NCBI GenBank assembly: GCA_964036195.1
Contig: OZ038460.1
Location: forward strand, 8,745,504-8,809,503
From: Sphaerolaimus hirsutus
Taxonomy: Eukaryota > Nematoda > Chromadorea > Monhysterida > Sphaerolaimidae
DNA: 64,000 bases
Reading direction: 5' to 3'
Shown: positions 12,001 through 21,621 of the stretch, in pieces
Numbering within the stretch: position 1 is the first letter of the stretch
How the letters are laid out: each line of letters opens with the position of its first letter
Made by a program: the position numbers and the translations under genes
The notes under the pieces: model-generated
What the model was told of the DNA's origin: nothing
What the model saw: the letters and a program-made list of their open reading frames with translations, nothing else
Databases searched by the model: none

Positions 12001-13598
12001 CCTAAATTGTAGGATGCTATGCATTACGTTTGGGTAGCATTTAGATAAGTAAGTCTGTATGGCGTCACACACGCTGGATGTCAACTGAATCGTGTCAACT
12101 AAATTTTAGTGAATTTTGTGATTTCAACTTTCCTATCTGATAGAGCACAGTAAATTTTACACAATGACACTTAATTTTCATTGTTTCTGTTAAGTGGGAT
12201 GCCTTAAAAAAGTTTTTGTGTTATTTAGTTGACATTGAATTCACACGAATTTCCTATGTCAACTAGCGTGTGTGGGCCCTAAATTCAAAGTAGGAATTTT
12301 CACACCACTCCTGGCGACATTTACCTTCGGCGCTACGACGTTGTCCATGCTTAAATTTGAAACTTTCTTGGTGGGGTGGTAAATTTCCGTCTTGGGTCGG
12401 ACGTTCGGGGTGGTTGAGCCGCCGGCCGCGTGTCGCTGCCTTGCAAGGTTCTAGTTTCCCGATCGCCCTCCGCTGCTCGCCTATTGGATGTTCTCGGTGT
12501 GGGCGCGGCTGCTTTTGTTGCGTCTTTTGGATGTGAATTCGGCGCGGAAAGGTCTACTTGTGTGGCGGATTACAAGTTTTTGGTGTTGAGAAAAAAGGAT
12601 TGTTCTTGTGTAGTCATTGGAAGTGTAGGTACTCGAAATGCGACAAATCACCCAACCAAATCTCCCAAATCACGACATTTTCTCCATGAAATCCATGAAT
12701 TCCATGAAAAACTCTCCCAAACTGAGTTTTGTTCTTTCAATTATTGAGTTTACAGTTTATCAAAATTTGTGAGTTCCTGTGTTTCTGTGTAAAACAAAAA
12801 CACACAAACTAATCAGTTCTTAGTTAAAAAAGTGTATTATTTCCATAAGTATGAAATTGTTTCATGTTGGGGTTAACATGGTAAATCGAAGCTCCTGACA
12901 GGAGGTGGGGTAGGTCTGGAAAAAGTTAATCATTCAAAAAATTTGGGTTGTCACCACAAGGTCATTCCGAGACCCTGTAAAATTTCAAATGTCATGCAAA
13001 GTGTCAAAAGTCATGAAAATGTCATCAAAAGCAGCAGAAAAAGAAAACTTGACATTTTACATGACTTTTGGCACATTGCATTGCATTTTACAGGGTCTGG
13101 AAATTTACACCAGACCCTGCAAAATTTGAGCATCAATAACTTGACCAATTCTACCTCAATAACCGCCCGCCCCCTAGAATGCTTTCCCAAATTGCACCTA
13201 TGCACACAATCTCCTCGCAGCGCCTGTCGCGGCTGCACAAGCAGGCGGACGCGAACACGATCAATCTGCACAGGGAGGCGAGCAGGTGCCAGTCCCGGAC
13301 CCTGTAAAATGCCCCGTAAAATGTCAAATGTCATGCGCAGTGTGAAAGGTCATGGAAAATGCCCTGCCAGCGTACGTTTGACATTTTCCAGGCAAAGTTA
13401 CATGACTTCTGACACTTTGCCTAATTTTTGACATTTTACAGGCCATTTTACAGAGTCTGTGACTGCCCCAGGCTGGAGCAGATCGCCAGGCGCGCCTGCT
13501 GCGACTGCGGCCTCTTGTTCCTGTTGGCCATGGTCACCGTTACTTTTGTGGGCGTCGTTTTATTCATGCGCTTCTTTCCTAAGAGAGCTGGGTATTGA
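3095..13598 (+). CDS. USE1: Vesicle transport protein USE1 (ER Q-SNARE)
   Basis: USE1 is a tail-anchored SNARE that, with syntaxin 18, SEC20 and SEC22, drives fusion of Golgi-derived carriers with the ER. Exons read: 3095-3304, 3455-3520 (tentative), 3684-3933, 4267-4412, 13221-13285 and 13472-13598. They total 288 codons, close to the usual ~260 aa. Exon 3 ends with RARELRSRLMG-like residues matching the conserved (A/S)R-x-EMRSELLG stretch. Exons 4-5 form the SNARE helix (LVCMHERQQEQLADHF..., NDDNTRLSRLHKQAD...). Exon 6 continues REASR-LEQIARRACCDC into one C-terminal membrane helix and a short FFPKRAGY tail. The exon 5/6 intron is exactly one palindromic element (see 13286-13471). Exon 3 has a tandem 18-bp duplication (AQAVIA twice). 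The 8.8-kb intron 4 contains an opposite-strand phosphatase gene. Exons 1-2 and the exon 4 acceptor (GACGCAAG) are the least certain parts; the last two exons are very sure. Confidence 0.85.
4752..10540 (-). CDS. Protein tyrosine phosphatase-like protein, catalytic Cys replaced by Trp
   Basis: Exons (transcript order): 10447-10540, 9982-10046, 9668-9791, 8821-8985, 8638-8784, 8237-8411 (or to 8179), 7906-8028 (or from 8044), 7654-7848, 7087-7222, 6903-7014, 5158-5299, 4752-4991. The Lys/Arg/Ser-rich N-terminus is followed by a classical PTP fold: MEDFALHLGRM..., KNRYKDVPC, NYTNDYIHASYV, VDHWRMLWQE, the WPD loop WTGWPDKSVPPN, then VVVHWSAGIGRTG and VQTESQYLFLHRALLEY. The signature HC-x5-R-T reads H-W-S-A-G-I-G-R-T: the nucleophilic Cys is Trp (TGG, 7190-7192), so phosphatase activity should be lost while the Arg and WPD Asp remain. 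The C-terminus is a Gln/Pro-rich tail. All visible junctions agree in phase except 8237/8028. The intron at 9792-9981 is a precise palindromic element. The whole gene lies in USE1 intron 4. A scaffold or substrate-trapping role is inference. Confidence 0.82.
5358..5645. mobile_element. Palindromic GTGCCAGTCCC-family element, diverged
   Basis: The left arm (CTTCCCAGACCTTGTAAAAGACC) and right arm (ACAGGGTTTACTCTGGGACC) are inverted copies with TGTAAAATGTCA-type units between. It lies in the phosphatase intron 5300-6902. On the gene strand its end reads GTGCCCCCAG, the usual 3' end of the family. Confidence 0.55.
5888..6331. repeat. Foldback repeats with C-rich/G-rich arms
   Basis: Two diverged copies of the CCGTATTTCCTCGAAATACCCCC family lie end to end. 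They have arrays of CCCCCTCGAAATA units and right ends like TATTTCAAGGAAATTCGGTAG. They fall inside the phosphatase intron 5300-6902. Confidence 0.5.
7284..7634. mobile_element. TA-flanked foldback MITE (CCGTATYACCTCGAA ends)
   Basis: It begins CCGTATCACCTCGAAATAC and ends GGAGGAAGTACGG, with a TA on each side, inside the phosphatase intron between the signature exon and the WPD exon. TA duplication and terminal inverted repeats point to a Tc1/mariner-like non-autonomous element. Confidence 0.65.
9118..9550 (-). mobile_element. Palindromic element with a second element nested inside
   Basis: On the minus strand the outer copy begins GGGGCAGTCCCAG/GCCTTGTAAAGTG and ends near GGTCTGAAATTGGCAC. 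It is split by an inner copy (9318-9536) of the GTTCCGCAAGTGG subfamily. The inner copy is flanked by a perfect 4-bp duplication CCAG (9314-9317 and 9537-9540) and is itself nearly a full palindrome of AACTCTTAA-type units. The nesting shows that the two subfamilies moved at different times. Confidence 0.72.
9792..9981 (-). mobile_element. Introner: palindromic element that is a complete intron of the PTP-like gene
   Basis: On the minus strand the exon reads ...TCG GTC AG and is followed by GTGCCAGTCCCAGACCCTG. A 190-bp near-perfect palindrome ends GTGCCCCCAG, and coding resumes G GAG CGC AAG. Joining AG|G restores Arg in frame, so both intron borders coincide with the element ends. The 5' GT lies in the element. 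The 3' CAG lies at its end or in the duplicated target (TCAG/CCAG). Confidence 0.85.
10722..10905. mobile_element. Palindromic element, CCGCAAGTGG subfamily
   Basis: It begins GGGCCAGTTCCGCAAGTGG and ends CTTCCGGAACTGCCCCCAG, with CTAG/CCAG-like flanks. The interior is made of TTTACTCTTTAC-type units. It lies in the region upstream of the phosphatase exon 10447-10540. Confidence 0.65.
11270..11740. mobile_element. hAT-type element with ACGTAAACGTAAAT arrays
   Basis: It starts GTTGTTAAAACGTATTTACG and ends with AAAACAGTTCAGTACTTCTAACAAC. The arms are AAACGTAAATACG arrays and the middle is non-coding. It belongs to the family with exact 8-bp duplications at 62289 and 58909. I did not find a clear duplication here. 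Confidence 0.55.
11772..12435 (-). CDS. Possible upstream exons of the phosphatase-like gene
   Basis: Two segments look like 5' exons on the minus strand. 12325-12435 (111 nt, 37 codons) starts after a CAG acceptor and ends at AAG|GTAAAT, encoding a Ser/Thr/Pro/Lys stretch that ends NVVAPK. 11772-11852 (81 nt, 27 codons) lies between TTTTCAG and CGG|GTCAGT and encodes a basic, Gln/Arg-rich peptide. Both are in phase 0, and their composition matches the basic N-terminal region of the phosphatase gene downstream. A further basic open stretch lies at about 11100-11210, but its junctions do not fit in phase. No initiator ATG was identified. Confidence 0.4.
12062..12286. mobile_element. Palindromic element with CACACACGCTAG ends
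   Basis: The left end CGTCACACACGCTGGATGTC and right end ATGTCAACTAGCGTGTGTGG are inverted copies. Related copies lie at 37021, 41066, 50921 and 61595. The interior has no coding sequence. It sits within USE1 intron 4. Confidence 0.65.
13286..13471 (+). mobile_element. Introner: palindromic element that is the last intron of USE1
   Basis: The exon ends GCG AGC AG. The element starts GTGCCAGTCCCGGACCCTG and runs 186 bp as a palindrome of TGTAAAATG/CATTTTACA-type units with a GTACGTTT centre, ending ACTGCCCCAG. Coding resumes G CTG GAG CAG. The AG|G join gives Arg, so REASR-LEQ is continuous as in other USE1 proteins. A second GT 18 nt inside (CCCT|GTAAAA) would also keep the frame. Confidence 0.88.
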
Positions 13599-13889
13599 AG
13601 TGATATTGATAAGAGATTCGTATCCTATATTTATTTTTATACGTACCCTAAATCCTCGAATAAGACCCCAGGGGAGTTATTTTTTCGTCAGATGTTTTGG
13701 AGGGGGACTTATTCAAGGGGGGGGGTTATTTTTCCTCAGAAAACTTGGACTCAAATCATTGCAGATGCAGCCTTATAACTCATGTTATTCAGGTATTAAA
13801 CTGTACACAACAACAAAAACATGTGTATACACTGCATACACCTCATGTATTTTCCTGCTGTCGCTGTCGTTGGCTAATATTCTTATGTA

Positions 13890-14027
13890 CCGTATTACCT
13901 CGAATTATCCCCCCCCCTTGAATTAACCCCCCCCCCTCGAATAACCCCCCCCCCCTCGAATTAACCCCCCCTCAAATTTTGCAGGCGAAATAATAAACCC
14001 CCATGGGGGTATTTCGAGGTAATACGG
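13890..14027. mobile_element. TA-flanked foldback MITE, C-rich/G-rich arms
   Basis: It has ends CCGTATTACCTCGAATTA and TTTCGAGGTAATACGG, with a TA on both sides. The left arm is a run of CCCCCCTCGAATAA units. A hAT-type element begins 13 bases after its right end. Confidence 0.75.
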
Positions 14028-14040
14028 TATTTTATATTGT

Positions 14041-14455
14041 CAGGGACGTATCCAGGATTTTTGAGCGGGGGGGCTGCTTGTTTACGGAGGCCGGCGAACG
14101 GGCGGGGGGCTCAGCCCCCCCCCCTAAAATTACCTACAGAATGACGGAATGGGGCCATGGCGCTGGCGCCATTCGTAGGCGCCACCCATGGCGCTATTGG
14201 TGTTGGAGCCAGCGCCATGGAACGCTGTATATGTATGTGAATATATTTACATACAAAAACAGCAAAAAGCACACCATTGAGTGTAAGTAGAACGATTTTT
14301 AGCCAAACGTAGCAAATCTGATGATACTACATTATGTGTGGTGAAAAATGCGCGCTTGCGCGCAAAATTTTTTACACTGACGTTGAAAAAGTCGCATTTT
14401 CTGGTCTCGCCCCGGGAAAGGGGGGCTGCAGCCCCCCCCCCTGGATACGGCCCTG
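14041..14455. mobile_element. hAT-type element, CAGGGACGTATCCAGG ends
   Basis: It has ends CAGGGACGTATCCAGGA and CTGGATACGGCCCTG. The near-perfect 8-bp duplication is TATATTGT / TGTATTGT (14033-14040, 14456-14463). Inside are GGCGCCAT repeats and the hairpin GCGCGCTTGCGCGC at 14350-14363. Related copies lie at about 20270-20720 (reverse) and 23748-24715. Confidence 0.72.
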
Positions 14456-15339
14456 TGTATTGTCCTTTTCATACAGATGGGAGTTATTCAGGAGGGGGGA
14501 GTTATTCAAGGGGGAGTTATTTTTTCCTCACCTCGCCAACAGTGGCAGTTATTCGAGGAGAGGGGCTTTATTCGAGGATTTGCGGTATATTGTTTCACTA
14601 CTGGTGGTTTTTTTAGCGTTGGTGTCTTAGGGTAGTACCTGGGTTGCCGATTTTATTCGCTGGTACCCGAACCCTCCTAATTTCCCGGCGACATGCTTGC
14701 AGTGTAACTGAAACTTCGCCCCGACTTGTACATATTTTTCACATTCTACGTGGCGGTTGACTGTTTAATTGAAACTTTTCGGAATTTGTCACTTCCCGGA
14801 TGGGTGCTAGCGGCAGTCTCGATGTAAATATTGCCACCGTTTTTGCCACTTTGAATCAGCACACCCTTGTGTTATGATCTGATCGTGATTATCTTGATTG
14901 TTTCCCTTTGGTGATTACAGGTTCAAATGTCCCTGTCATTATTCAACAAGGGTACATCATCCGATAAGCGCCCATTACTAGTAAATGTCTATTTGATGGT
15001 TTTTCGTCCGATTTATTGTCTAATGTTTGACAATATTGGCGAAGTAAATTTGAGTGAGTGATAAAATGTTGCGTGTAATGAACACAATTTCATGCGCTTA
15101 TTAGCTATTCTTGCATTTTGCCTTCCAATCGAATTTGGAACCAGGCGTGTGTCAGTGTTTGCCGCGTCGAAAATGGGTAAAAAACGAGTGTGGTCATTCT
15201 GACATGCCGCCATGGGAACCTGACAATGTGGAAACTGACATGCGGTCACAAGGTTTGTCGTGGTCCATGTTTTAATTTAGTCAACATTTTCCTAGCTTTT
15301 GTCCAATTTTTATGCTCGTTCTCCACAGATACGTGTAGA
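14456..15339. other. Intergenic stretch, no gene seen
   Basis: After some G-rich TTATTC repeats (up to about 14585) that resemble arms of the TA-flanked foldback family, I see no exon, RNA gene or strong repeat. Confidence 0.4.
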
Positions 15340-15960
15340 TAGGGTGTCAAAAAATTTTTTTGACGGAAAACGGAAACGGAAAATTTTTTTCAGCGGCCGG
15401 AAAACGGAACGGAAAACGGAAAAAAATTTGCACTTGGCGGAAAACGGAAACGGAAAAAAAATTTCACTGGCCGGAAAACGGAAAAAGAGGCCGGAAAAAC
15501 GGAAACGGAAAAATCAAATTTGCACAGAAATGGAAAAACTTGCTGAAATTTTGCCAGAAAACGGATAATCTTTGCTGAAATTTTGCTGGAAGTGGACAAA
15601 ATTTGCAGTAATTTTGCTGGAAACAGAAAATTTTTTACATCATTGACAATCTGCATGAATTTTAACCAGTTTGGCTGATCAGAAAACAGAAAGTTGAGCC
15701 AGAAAAAGGTAAAATGAGGCGGAAAACAGAAAAAAGGCGGAAAAACTGAAAATTGAGGCGGAAAACGGAAAAAAAGCGGAAAAACTGAAAATTTAGCTGG
15801 AAAACGGAAAATGAGCCGGAAAAACGGAAACGGAAAAAAAAGTTGCCGGAAAACGGAACGGAAAACGGAAAAAAAAATTCAGCAGCCGGAAAACGGAACG
15901 GAAAACGGAAAAAATTTGCCTGCGGAAAACGGAAACGGAAAACGGAAATTTGACACCCTA
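15340..15960. mobile_element. hAT-type element filled with GGAAAACGGAAA arrays
   Basis: It has ends TAGGGTGTCAAAAAATTT and AAATTTGACACCCTA, flanked by a perfect 8-bp duplication CGTGTAGA (15332-15339, 15961-15968). The interior is almost entirely GGAAAACGGAAACGGAAA units. The long open frames in it are a by-product of the repeats. Confidence 0.85.
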
Positions 15961-16548
15961 CGTGTAGACAACAATTCCCATAATGACGTCGGCCCAAAAC
16001 GTTCTCATTTCTCACCCAAAATAGAACTTTTGCGGCATGCATGTGCACAACAGGGCCCACAAATTGCATAAATAATGTGTTTTTTAAATCATAAATTACA
16101 TTCGTTTGTTCATATTATATTTTTATTCAATAATTCATTAAATGCCAGTTATTTTATTACAAAGAAATTACTTCTGAAATGCACCGCAAGCAAACTACTT
16201 CTCGGTCACATTTTATCACAGGGGGTAAGGATTGTCATATGCAGAATCATAAGCAACTGTGGAATTAATTGATATAATTGCGAATCAAGCGCCAATGTTT
16301 GGTGATCGGTGGGTACTACAATAAAAAATTGCGTCTACAATTCCTCGAAACTTAGAGCAAATTTTAATAGCCTCGAGAGCAGTTTTTGGCCACTTCGAAA
16401 ATGTAATTGGGGATTTAATGTTTGTAATTGTGACTGAACTAAGGTTGATATGAAAGAATTACAATTCTCAGCGGTGTAATGATAAATTCTATACAAGACA
16501 ATTGCAATGATCAAAAATTCGTAAACCAGTAATTCGATACGAGCTCAC

Positions 16549-16638
16549 TAGGGTTCAAACGATATATCGTATCGAATATCGAGTTTCAGAAAAAAATATC
16601 GAATATCGATATCAAAAAGTCATATCGTTCGAACCCTA
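16549..16638. mobile_element. Very small hAT-type element with ATCGAAT units
   Basis: It has ends TAGGGTTCAAACGATATA and ATCGTTCGAACCCTA, flanked by a perfect 8-bp duplication GAGCTCAC (16541-16548, 16639-16646). The element is only 90 bp, and its middle is (ATCGAAT)-like units. Confidence 0.85.
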
Positions 16639-16646
16639 GAGCTCAC

Positions 16647-17353
16647 CAAATGCAGCGAGAAAAACTTTATATATGAAACACGAAAAACAAAAATTGGGAC
16701 AACCATACGAAATTTATCCATCATTATACACGTAAACACATACTCGTCCGAAAACGAATGCTGTAAAATACATGTAAAAAAGAAATGCTGTGACCTTGGG
16801 ACTTTGGGTCAAAAGGCCCTGCTGATGATGGGCGGAAATTTTTCTCAAACGTCTTTTTTAAATTTCAAAAAGATGCAAGCATTGAGATCATTTTCCACCT
16901 ATGTAATGGTACTAAATCTATAAAAAGGTACAAAAATTAGCGATTTTCAAGCATAGATAAATAGCTGGGCGGTTTGGGGGTTACTCCCCCAACCCCCATT
17001 AGAGACCCCTGCGAAGCATATTGAGGCACTATTCCATACTCAACTCAACTTGAAGTCATGAAACTTCAACAAAATACGCATAGCAAATTGACATAAAAAG
17101 TTATTTTTGGCAGAAATCGCCACCAACCTATAAGGAATATCCCATGATTTCATAGCCATTGTATGTAAAAACTCAAAAAGTAATACTACAACATTTCTGA
17201 TCTTTATAAATATGTGGACTCATAACCAAATATGGGAGCTTAAAAACATAAAAGAGTTGTTAAAAAGACGTCTTTCCCATCCCTACATCTGTCACAGACA
17301 TTTAAAATTACCACCAATAATAAACGCCACCGGGGAGATCACGCACACCCCTC
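16647..17353. other. AT-rich stretch, no gene seen
   Basis: No exon was recognised. Around 16975 there is a short C-rich tract with the phrase TTAGAGACCCCTG, shared with sequences at 18900, 20335 and 23827. It marks another dispersed repeat family. Confidence 0.35.
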
Positions 17354-19879
17354 TCAATAACACTTCGAAAGTCCGCTGGTCTTAACCAACTCAGCTTTCG
17401 ATTGCTTCTCCAACAAGTCCACCAAAATTCTGGTGTAGGTCGGCTGCAAGTCGACTTCGAGCACGTTGTACTGCAGATTGGACAAACCGTCCGCTTTCCA
17501 TCGACTTTTCGTTTTGGACATCAGCTTGAACCTGAGTTGGCAACTGGTTGACATGGATTCGGGGGTAAAGCCCCCCCCCCCTCAAACGATCCAGTATCTA
17601 TCTATACCCAGGGCCGCTCAGCTATGTATATGTCCAGAGGCAAATTTTTTGGCTACTGCCTTATCCCTCGAACACCCCCCCCCCAACAAAATGAACAAGC
17701 AAACTATCTGGAGCGGTTTATGGGAAATTGTGCCTAATTTTCACCCAAAATCGCTAATTTTCATACCTTTTTTAGTTTTCACCATCAACATCACTACCGT
17801 GATTTTTCAGGCTTCAAAATCATTATCATTCATGTGAATTATTGCGAATTTTCAGCTATTTTTGAACGGGTCGGATTTATGAAATCGTGTAAATGTTTCT
17901 GGAACTGGTTCAGTGGTCCGCAAACGTCGGGAAAACGGTAAACATTCTCGCAATCGCATAAATCAAACCCCAAAATTGAAACTTAGCCATTTTTTATTTC
18001 AAAACTCCAACCCGCCGCTCACAGACCTGCACGAATTGGTGGGATTGGTGGTCTCCTGCTTGTGCTTGATCATCTTGTACTTGGCGATGGGCGCGGGGTA
18101 GCGGGAGATCTTGAGCTTGGCCAGCGTGACCCTGGTGGACATGTCGTCGTCCTCGCCGCCCCAGCCCCAGTAGTCGTTCGGGTAGCCGTTCATGGCGGCG
18201 AAGTGCGGCCGCGACATGGCCGTGATGCCGCCGAAGATCGACGTGTACGGCAGTCTGGTGACAGGGTGCGTACGGATCAGTGTTGTTAAAAATACTGTAC
18301 TTTTTCAAAGTAAATGTAAAGTATTTTGTCTTTACTCACTCCTGATTACAGAAAACGTAAAATAAATTTTTTATTTTTACACTGCGTAAATGGTGAGTAA
18401 ACGTAAATATCCGTGTCTTTGTCTCAGGGAAAACGTAAAAGCGAGTACTGTTTTCGAATTTGTACCCAGGAATTTCGGGGCTTTTTCATTAAAGTGTAAA
18501 CGTAAAAGTTAGAGTAGTCACTTTGCCTAGGGTGAGTAAATGCAGCGAATTCCCGTCAAAATTCTCAAGTCCACCCAACGCACTTGTAATTGAACTTGTC
18601 CACGCCCACGGACATGTGTCTGGGCATTTCCGGGCACGAGTATATATTTCTATCGTCCTGCGGCAACAAGTCCACATCGTGAAAAATGTAGCACTGCCAG
18701 TCGTACAATTTGTTAGCTTCAGCGTAGCCAACATTCATTAGTTTCGCTCGGTTGAACGTCTGGTTAGCTATCTGTGTTGGGTGGATAAATTTTCTACTTT
18801 TTATCAACAAATGGCTTTTTTTCATTTTCATCGTAATGTATGCGGTCAGTGTAGACTATGGTTTAAATCTTAGAATTTGACTATGGTAACCCCCCCCCCC
18901 CCATTCGAGACCCCTGTCTGGGATAGCCCCACGGAACCCAAAACAGGAAAATCTCTCTGAACCCCGATCACCTGTTCAACGACAAAAATGGCATAATCCA
19001 GCTGCTGCTTAGTCAGCAACGAGTGCATATTGTGCAAAAAGGCTCTCAAATGGGCGGGCCGGTCCCTGTAGGGTATGATAATGGCCACCCTGTGCCTGGA
19101 CACGCAGTCCCGGGGCTTGCCGTGCCCGCCCGGCTCCAAGTACGGGTACAGCTTGAATATCTCGTCGAAGGTGGGGTAGTCGAACCACACGCGGATGGGG
19201 CCCACTGCAGGGGGGGTAGGGTGGTATTTGGGAGAGCGAATTCGTGTTGAGAATGTGTCAGAGTCAGCTTGACGCGTGAAATTTAGGGTGTAAACTTTCA
19301 GTTTTCTGAAGGCTAAAATTTTCGATTTCCGTTGCCGATTGCCAGCTGATTATTATTTTTCCGCTTCTATTTTTGGGCTCATTTCCCATTTTTCGAATCA
19401 ACTTTCTGTTTCCCGCATCATTTCCCGTGTTCTGGCTTTTCTGGGGGGGGGACGTTCCAGCATTTTGCCAACATTTTTAAGAACCGTTCCCGTTTTCCGG
19501 CAAGTGCAAAAAATGTTAGTTTTCCGTGAAAAAAGTTTATGACACGCTACGCGTAATCACAGGATAATTGGCACTCACCCAAAACCGGCGGTTGTTCGGG
19601 GCACTGCGGCAGCACGGACGACTGCGGCGTAAACAACACCGCCGTAGCATTGTTCTCATTCTGGCGCACTTCAGTACCATTAGTGGTCTCAGCTGGGACA
19701 GTTGCAGCCGCCTCATCCGCAAACTTCGGTGAAGGGGTGCTACCGAATGAAGTCGCCCCATTTTCAGTGGTACTTTGATCCTGTGTTGGCGCACTGCCAG
19801 CGGCGACAGGAGCCTGACCATCCTCGGGAATTGGCAAGAGAGTAAAATTCTCGGCGACCGCTGCGATTTGCTGCTCTGA
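17354..19879 (-). CDS. Beta-1,4-galactosyltransferase family glycosyltransferase (GT7), 5' exon missing
   Basis: This is a Golgi type II membrane enzyme that adds Gal or GalNAc in beta-1,4 linkage to terminal GlcNAc. Exons (transcript order): 19579-19879, 18972-19204, 18584-18771, 18027-18254, 17354-17531; all phases agree (375 visible aa). Family signatures are in order: a Pro/Gln/Thr-rich stem ending CPEQPPVL-VGPI; the HRVAIIIPYRDRPAHLRAFLHNMH nucleotide-binding region (residues split over the exon); NRAKLMNVGYAEA; the metal-binding motif FHDVDLLP; DKFNYKLPYTSIFGG; and WGWGGEDDDM. The C-terminal exon is NLQYNVLEVDLQPTYTRI-like. The metal ligand DVD and acid GWGGEDDD are intact, so the enzyme should be active. 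Gal versus GalNAc specificity (BRE-4 type) cannot be told by eye. The N-terminal cytoplasmic and membrane-anchor exon was not found below 23 kb. Confidence 0.88.
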
Positions 19880-20217
19880 CTGCGGAAAAAAATTCAGTAG
19901 GGTTTAATAGTCACCATTCAATGGGGTTCAAACGAGCAGGACTTTGGTAAAGTTCTGGTGTTAAGGGTTTCTGATTTTTTTTTTATAAAAAAGGTTTAAA
20001 AACGCACTTAAATGCTAGACAAGTGGCATAATATGCACACAGGATTTTTCCATTCACGTTTCTCAGTGAAGTCGGCAGTTGGCAAATGCTGCAAATTTCT
20101 CCCGCGATCAGCATTTGGGAAATTTCATCGGCATCGGGATTGGTATTAGAAAATTGTATTGCTTTGGGATCGGGACAACTAGATAAGGAGGCAACCCCCA
20201 TGGGGCGTCCCAGAGCT

Positions 20218-20265
20218 AGGGTTCAAACGGGATCCGGATCGGGATCGGATCCCGTTTGAACCCTA
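20218..20265. mobile_element. Minimal TAGGGTTCAAACGGGAT palindrome
   Basis: This ~48-bp sequence consists of the two inverted ends of the CGGGAT hAT-type family (TAGGGTTCAAACGGGATC... and ...GATCCCGTTTGAACCCTA) with only two GGATCGG units between. No target duplication is evident. Confidence 0.6.
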
Positions 20266-20269
20266 CCTC

Positions 20270-20720
20270 CGGGATAGATAGATAGCTGGCCGATTTGGGG
20301 GGGGGGCAGCCCCCCCCCAGCCCCCCCCCCTAGGAGACCCCTGCCAAAAAGTGACCGCAAGATGCGACTGTTTCAACGTCAGCGTAAGAAATTTTGCGCG
20401 CAAGCGCACATTCTTCACCAGACATAAGGTATTATCATCGGATTTGCTCCAGGTGGCCACAAATCGTTATAAATACACTCAATGTTGTGTTTTTTGCTGT
20501 TTTGTATGTATATTTACATACATATACAGCATTCCATAGCACTGACGCCAACGCCAATGGTGCCATGGCGTGGCGCCTACTAATGGCGCCACCGCCATGG
20601 CTCCATTCCGCCACTATGTAGCTAAAATTTTAGGGGGGGGGGCTGAGCCCCCCCCTCGCCGGCCTCCGTAAACAAGCAGCCCCCCCCCCCGCTCAAAAAT
20701 CCTGGATACGTCCCTGGATG
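20270..20720 (-). mobile_element. hAT-type element of the GGGACGTATCCAGG family, reverse orientation
   Basis: It holds a C-rich tract with GATAGATAGCTG units, the hairpin TGCGCGCAAGCGCA (20395-20408), GGCGCC-rich sequence, then poly-C and an end reading AAAAATCCTGGATACGTCCCTGG. This is the mirror arrangement of 14041-14455. Confidence 0.6.
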
Positions 20721-21621
20721 GTGGAAACAACTTTTAAACAATCCTTTTTCGAACTACGCTAAAAATAGCCATACGCAGCAAATACATATACGCCTTTATT
20801 CGACGACAGGAAAAAAGCTTCATAAGTCACAGTCACAGAAGAGCTTTTTAAGGTGCTTAAGGAAACAAATTCTGTTGGCTATCGAATGTCATGAAGTAAA
20901 CCGAAAATTTGCAAAATCAATAACTGACTAGGCACATCAAAAAAGTTAATAGTAATTTAATTTATAAATGATTTAGAAAAAATATGAATAAAACCCCTGA
21001 TTCTATGTAAATATGTATACCTCCCTATTTACATGTGCAGTGCAATTCTAGCATGACACGCGAAATTTCTGAAAAAATACCTGACTCTCGACTTTTATTT
21101 TTCTAAAAAGGATGATTCAAACCAAAACCACAGTCAGTATGCTAATTTGTATTTATGCACGTTTTTGTGCGGTCCAGCCGGTAAAAGCTGCGCTGTAAAA
21201 ATAAATTTCAGCGGTCTGAATATGGGTGCAGCTGGATCAGTTTCTACCTATTTAAATAGGTAAATTAAAATCAATTTCAAATACAGATGAATAAATAAGT
21301 GTAAATCACGCTGCGCAATTTCCGTTGGAATCGAGATGGTTTGCATCAGAAAAACGTGAGCGTGCGTCTATACGAATGCGCAGGATATTGACATTGGTGC
21401 ACGACATCGGGGAAAAAATTATAGGGTAAATATTCACAATTACAAATAAAAGCATACGTGAATGAACATAAAAAACCACTCTCGAAAGACTCCTCGTGAA
21501 ATTATGCATGCGTTCGCTGGCAGAATCCTGGAGTGGGCAGACAGAAAAGTGGGCTTTTCAACGTGATGAACCTGCTCAATCACTGGTTTGATCGAATCTT
21601 TTGCTAACTTTATGTAATCTA

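Noticed and set aside
13880-14030. Telomere-like or CRISPR-like repeats from the CCCCCC(T)CGAA arrays
   Set aside because: Units are irregular, without spacers, bounded by inverted ends and TA; this is a eukaryotic foldback element, not CRISPR or telomere.
15299-16071. Long open frames on both strands, Lys/Asn-rich or Phe-rich
   Set aside because: They arise from the GGAAAACGGAAA arrays of the hAT-type element; no start context, splice sites or family features. The same holds at 46616-46798 and 48101-48560.
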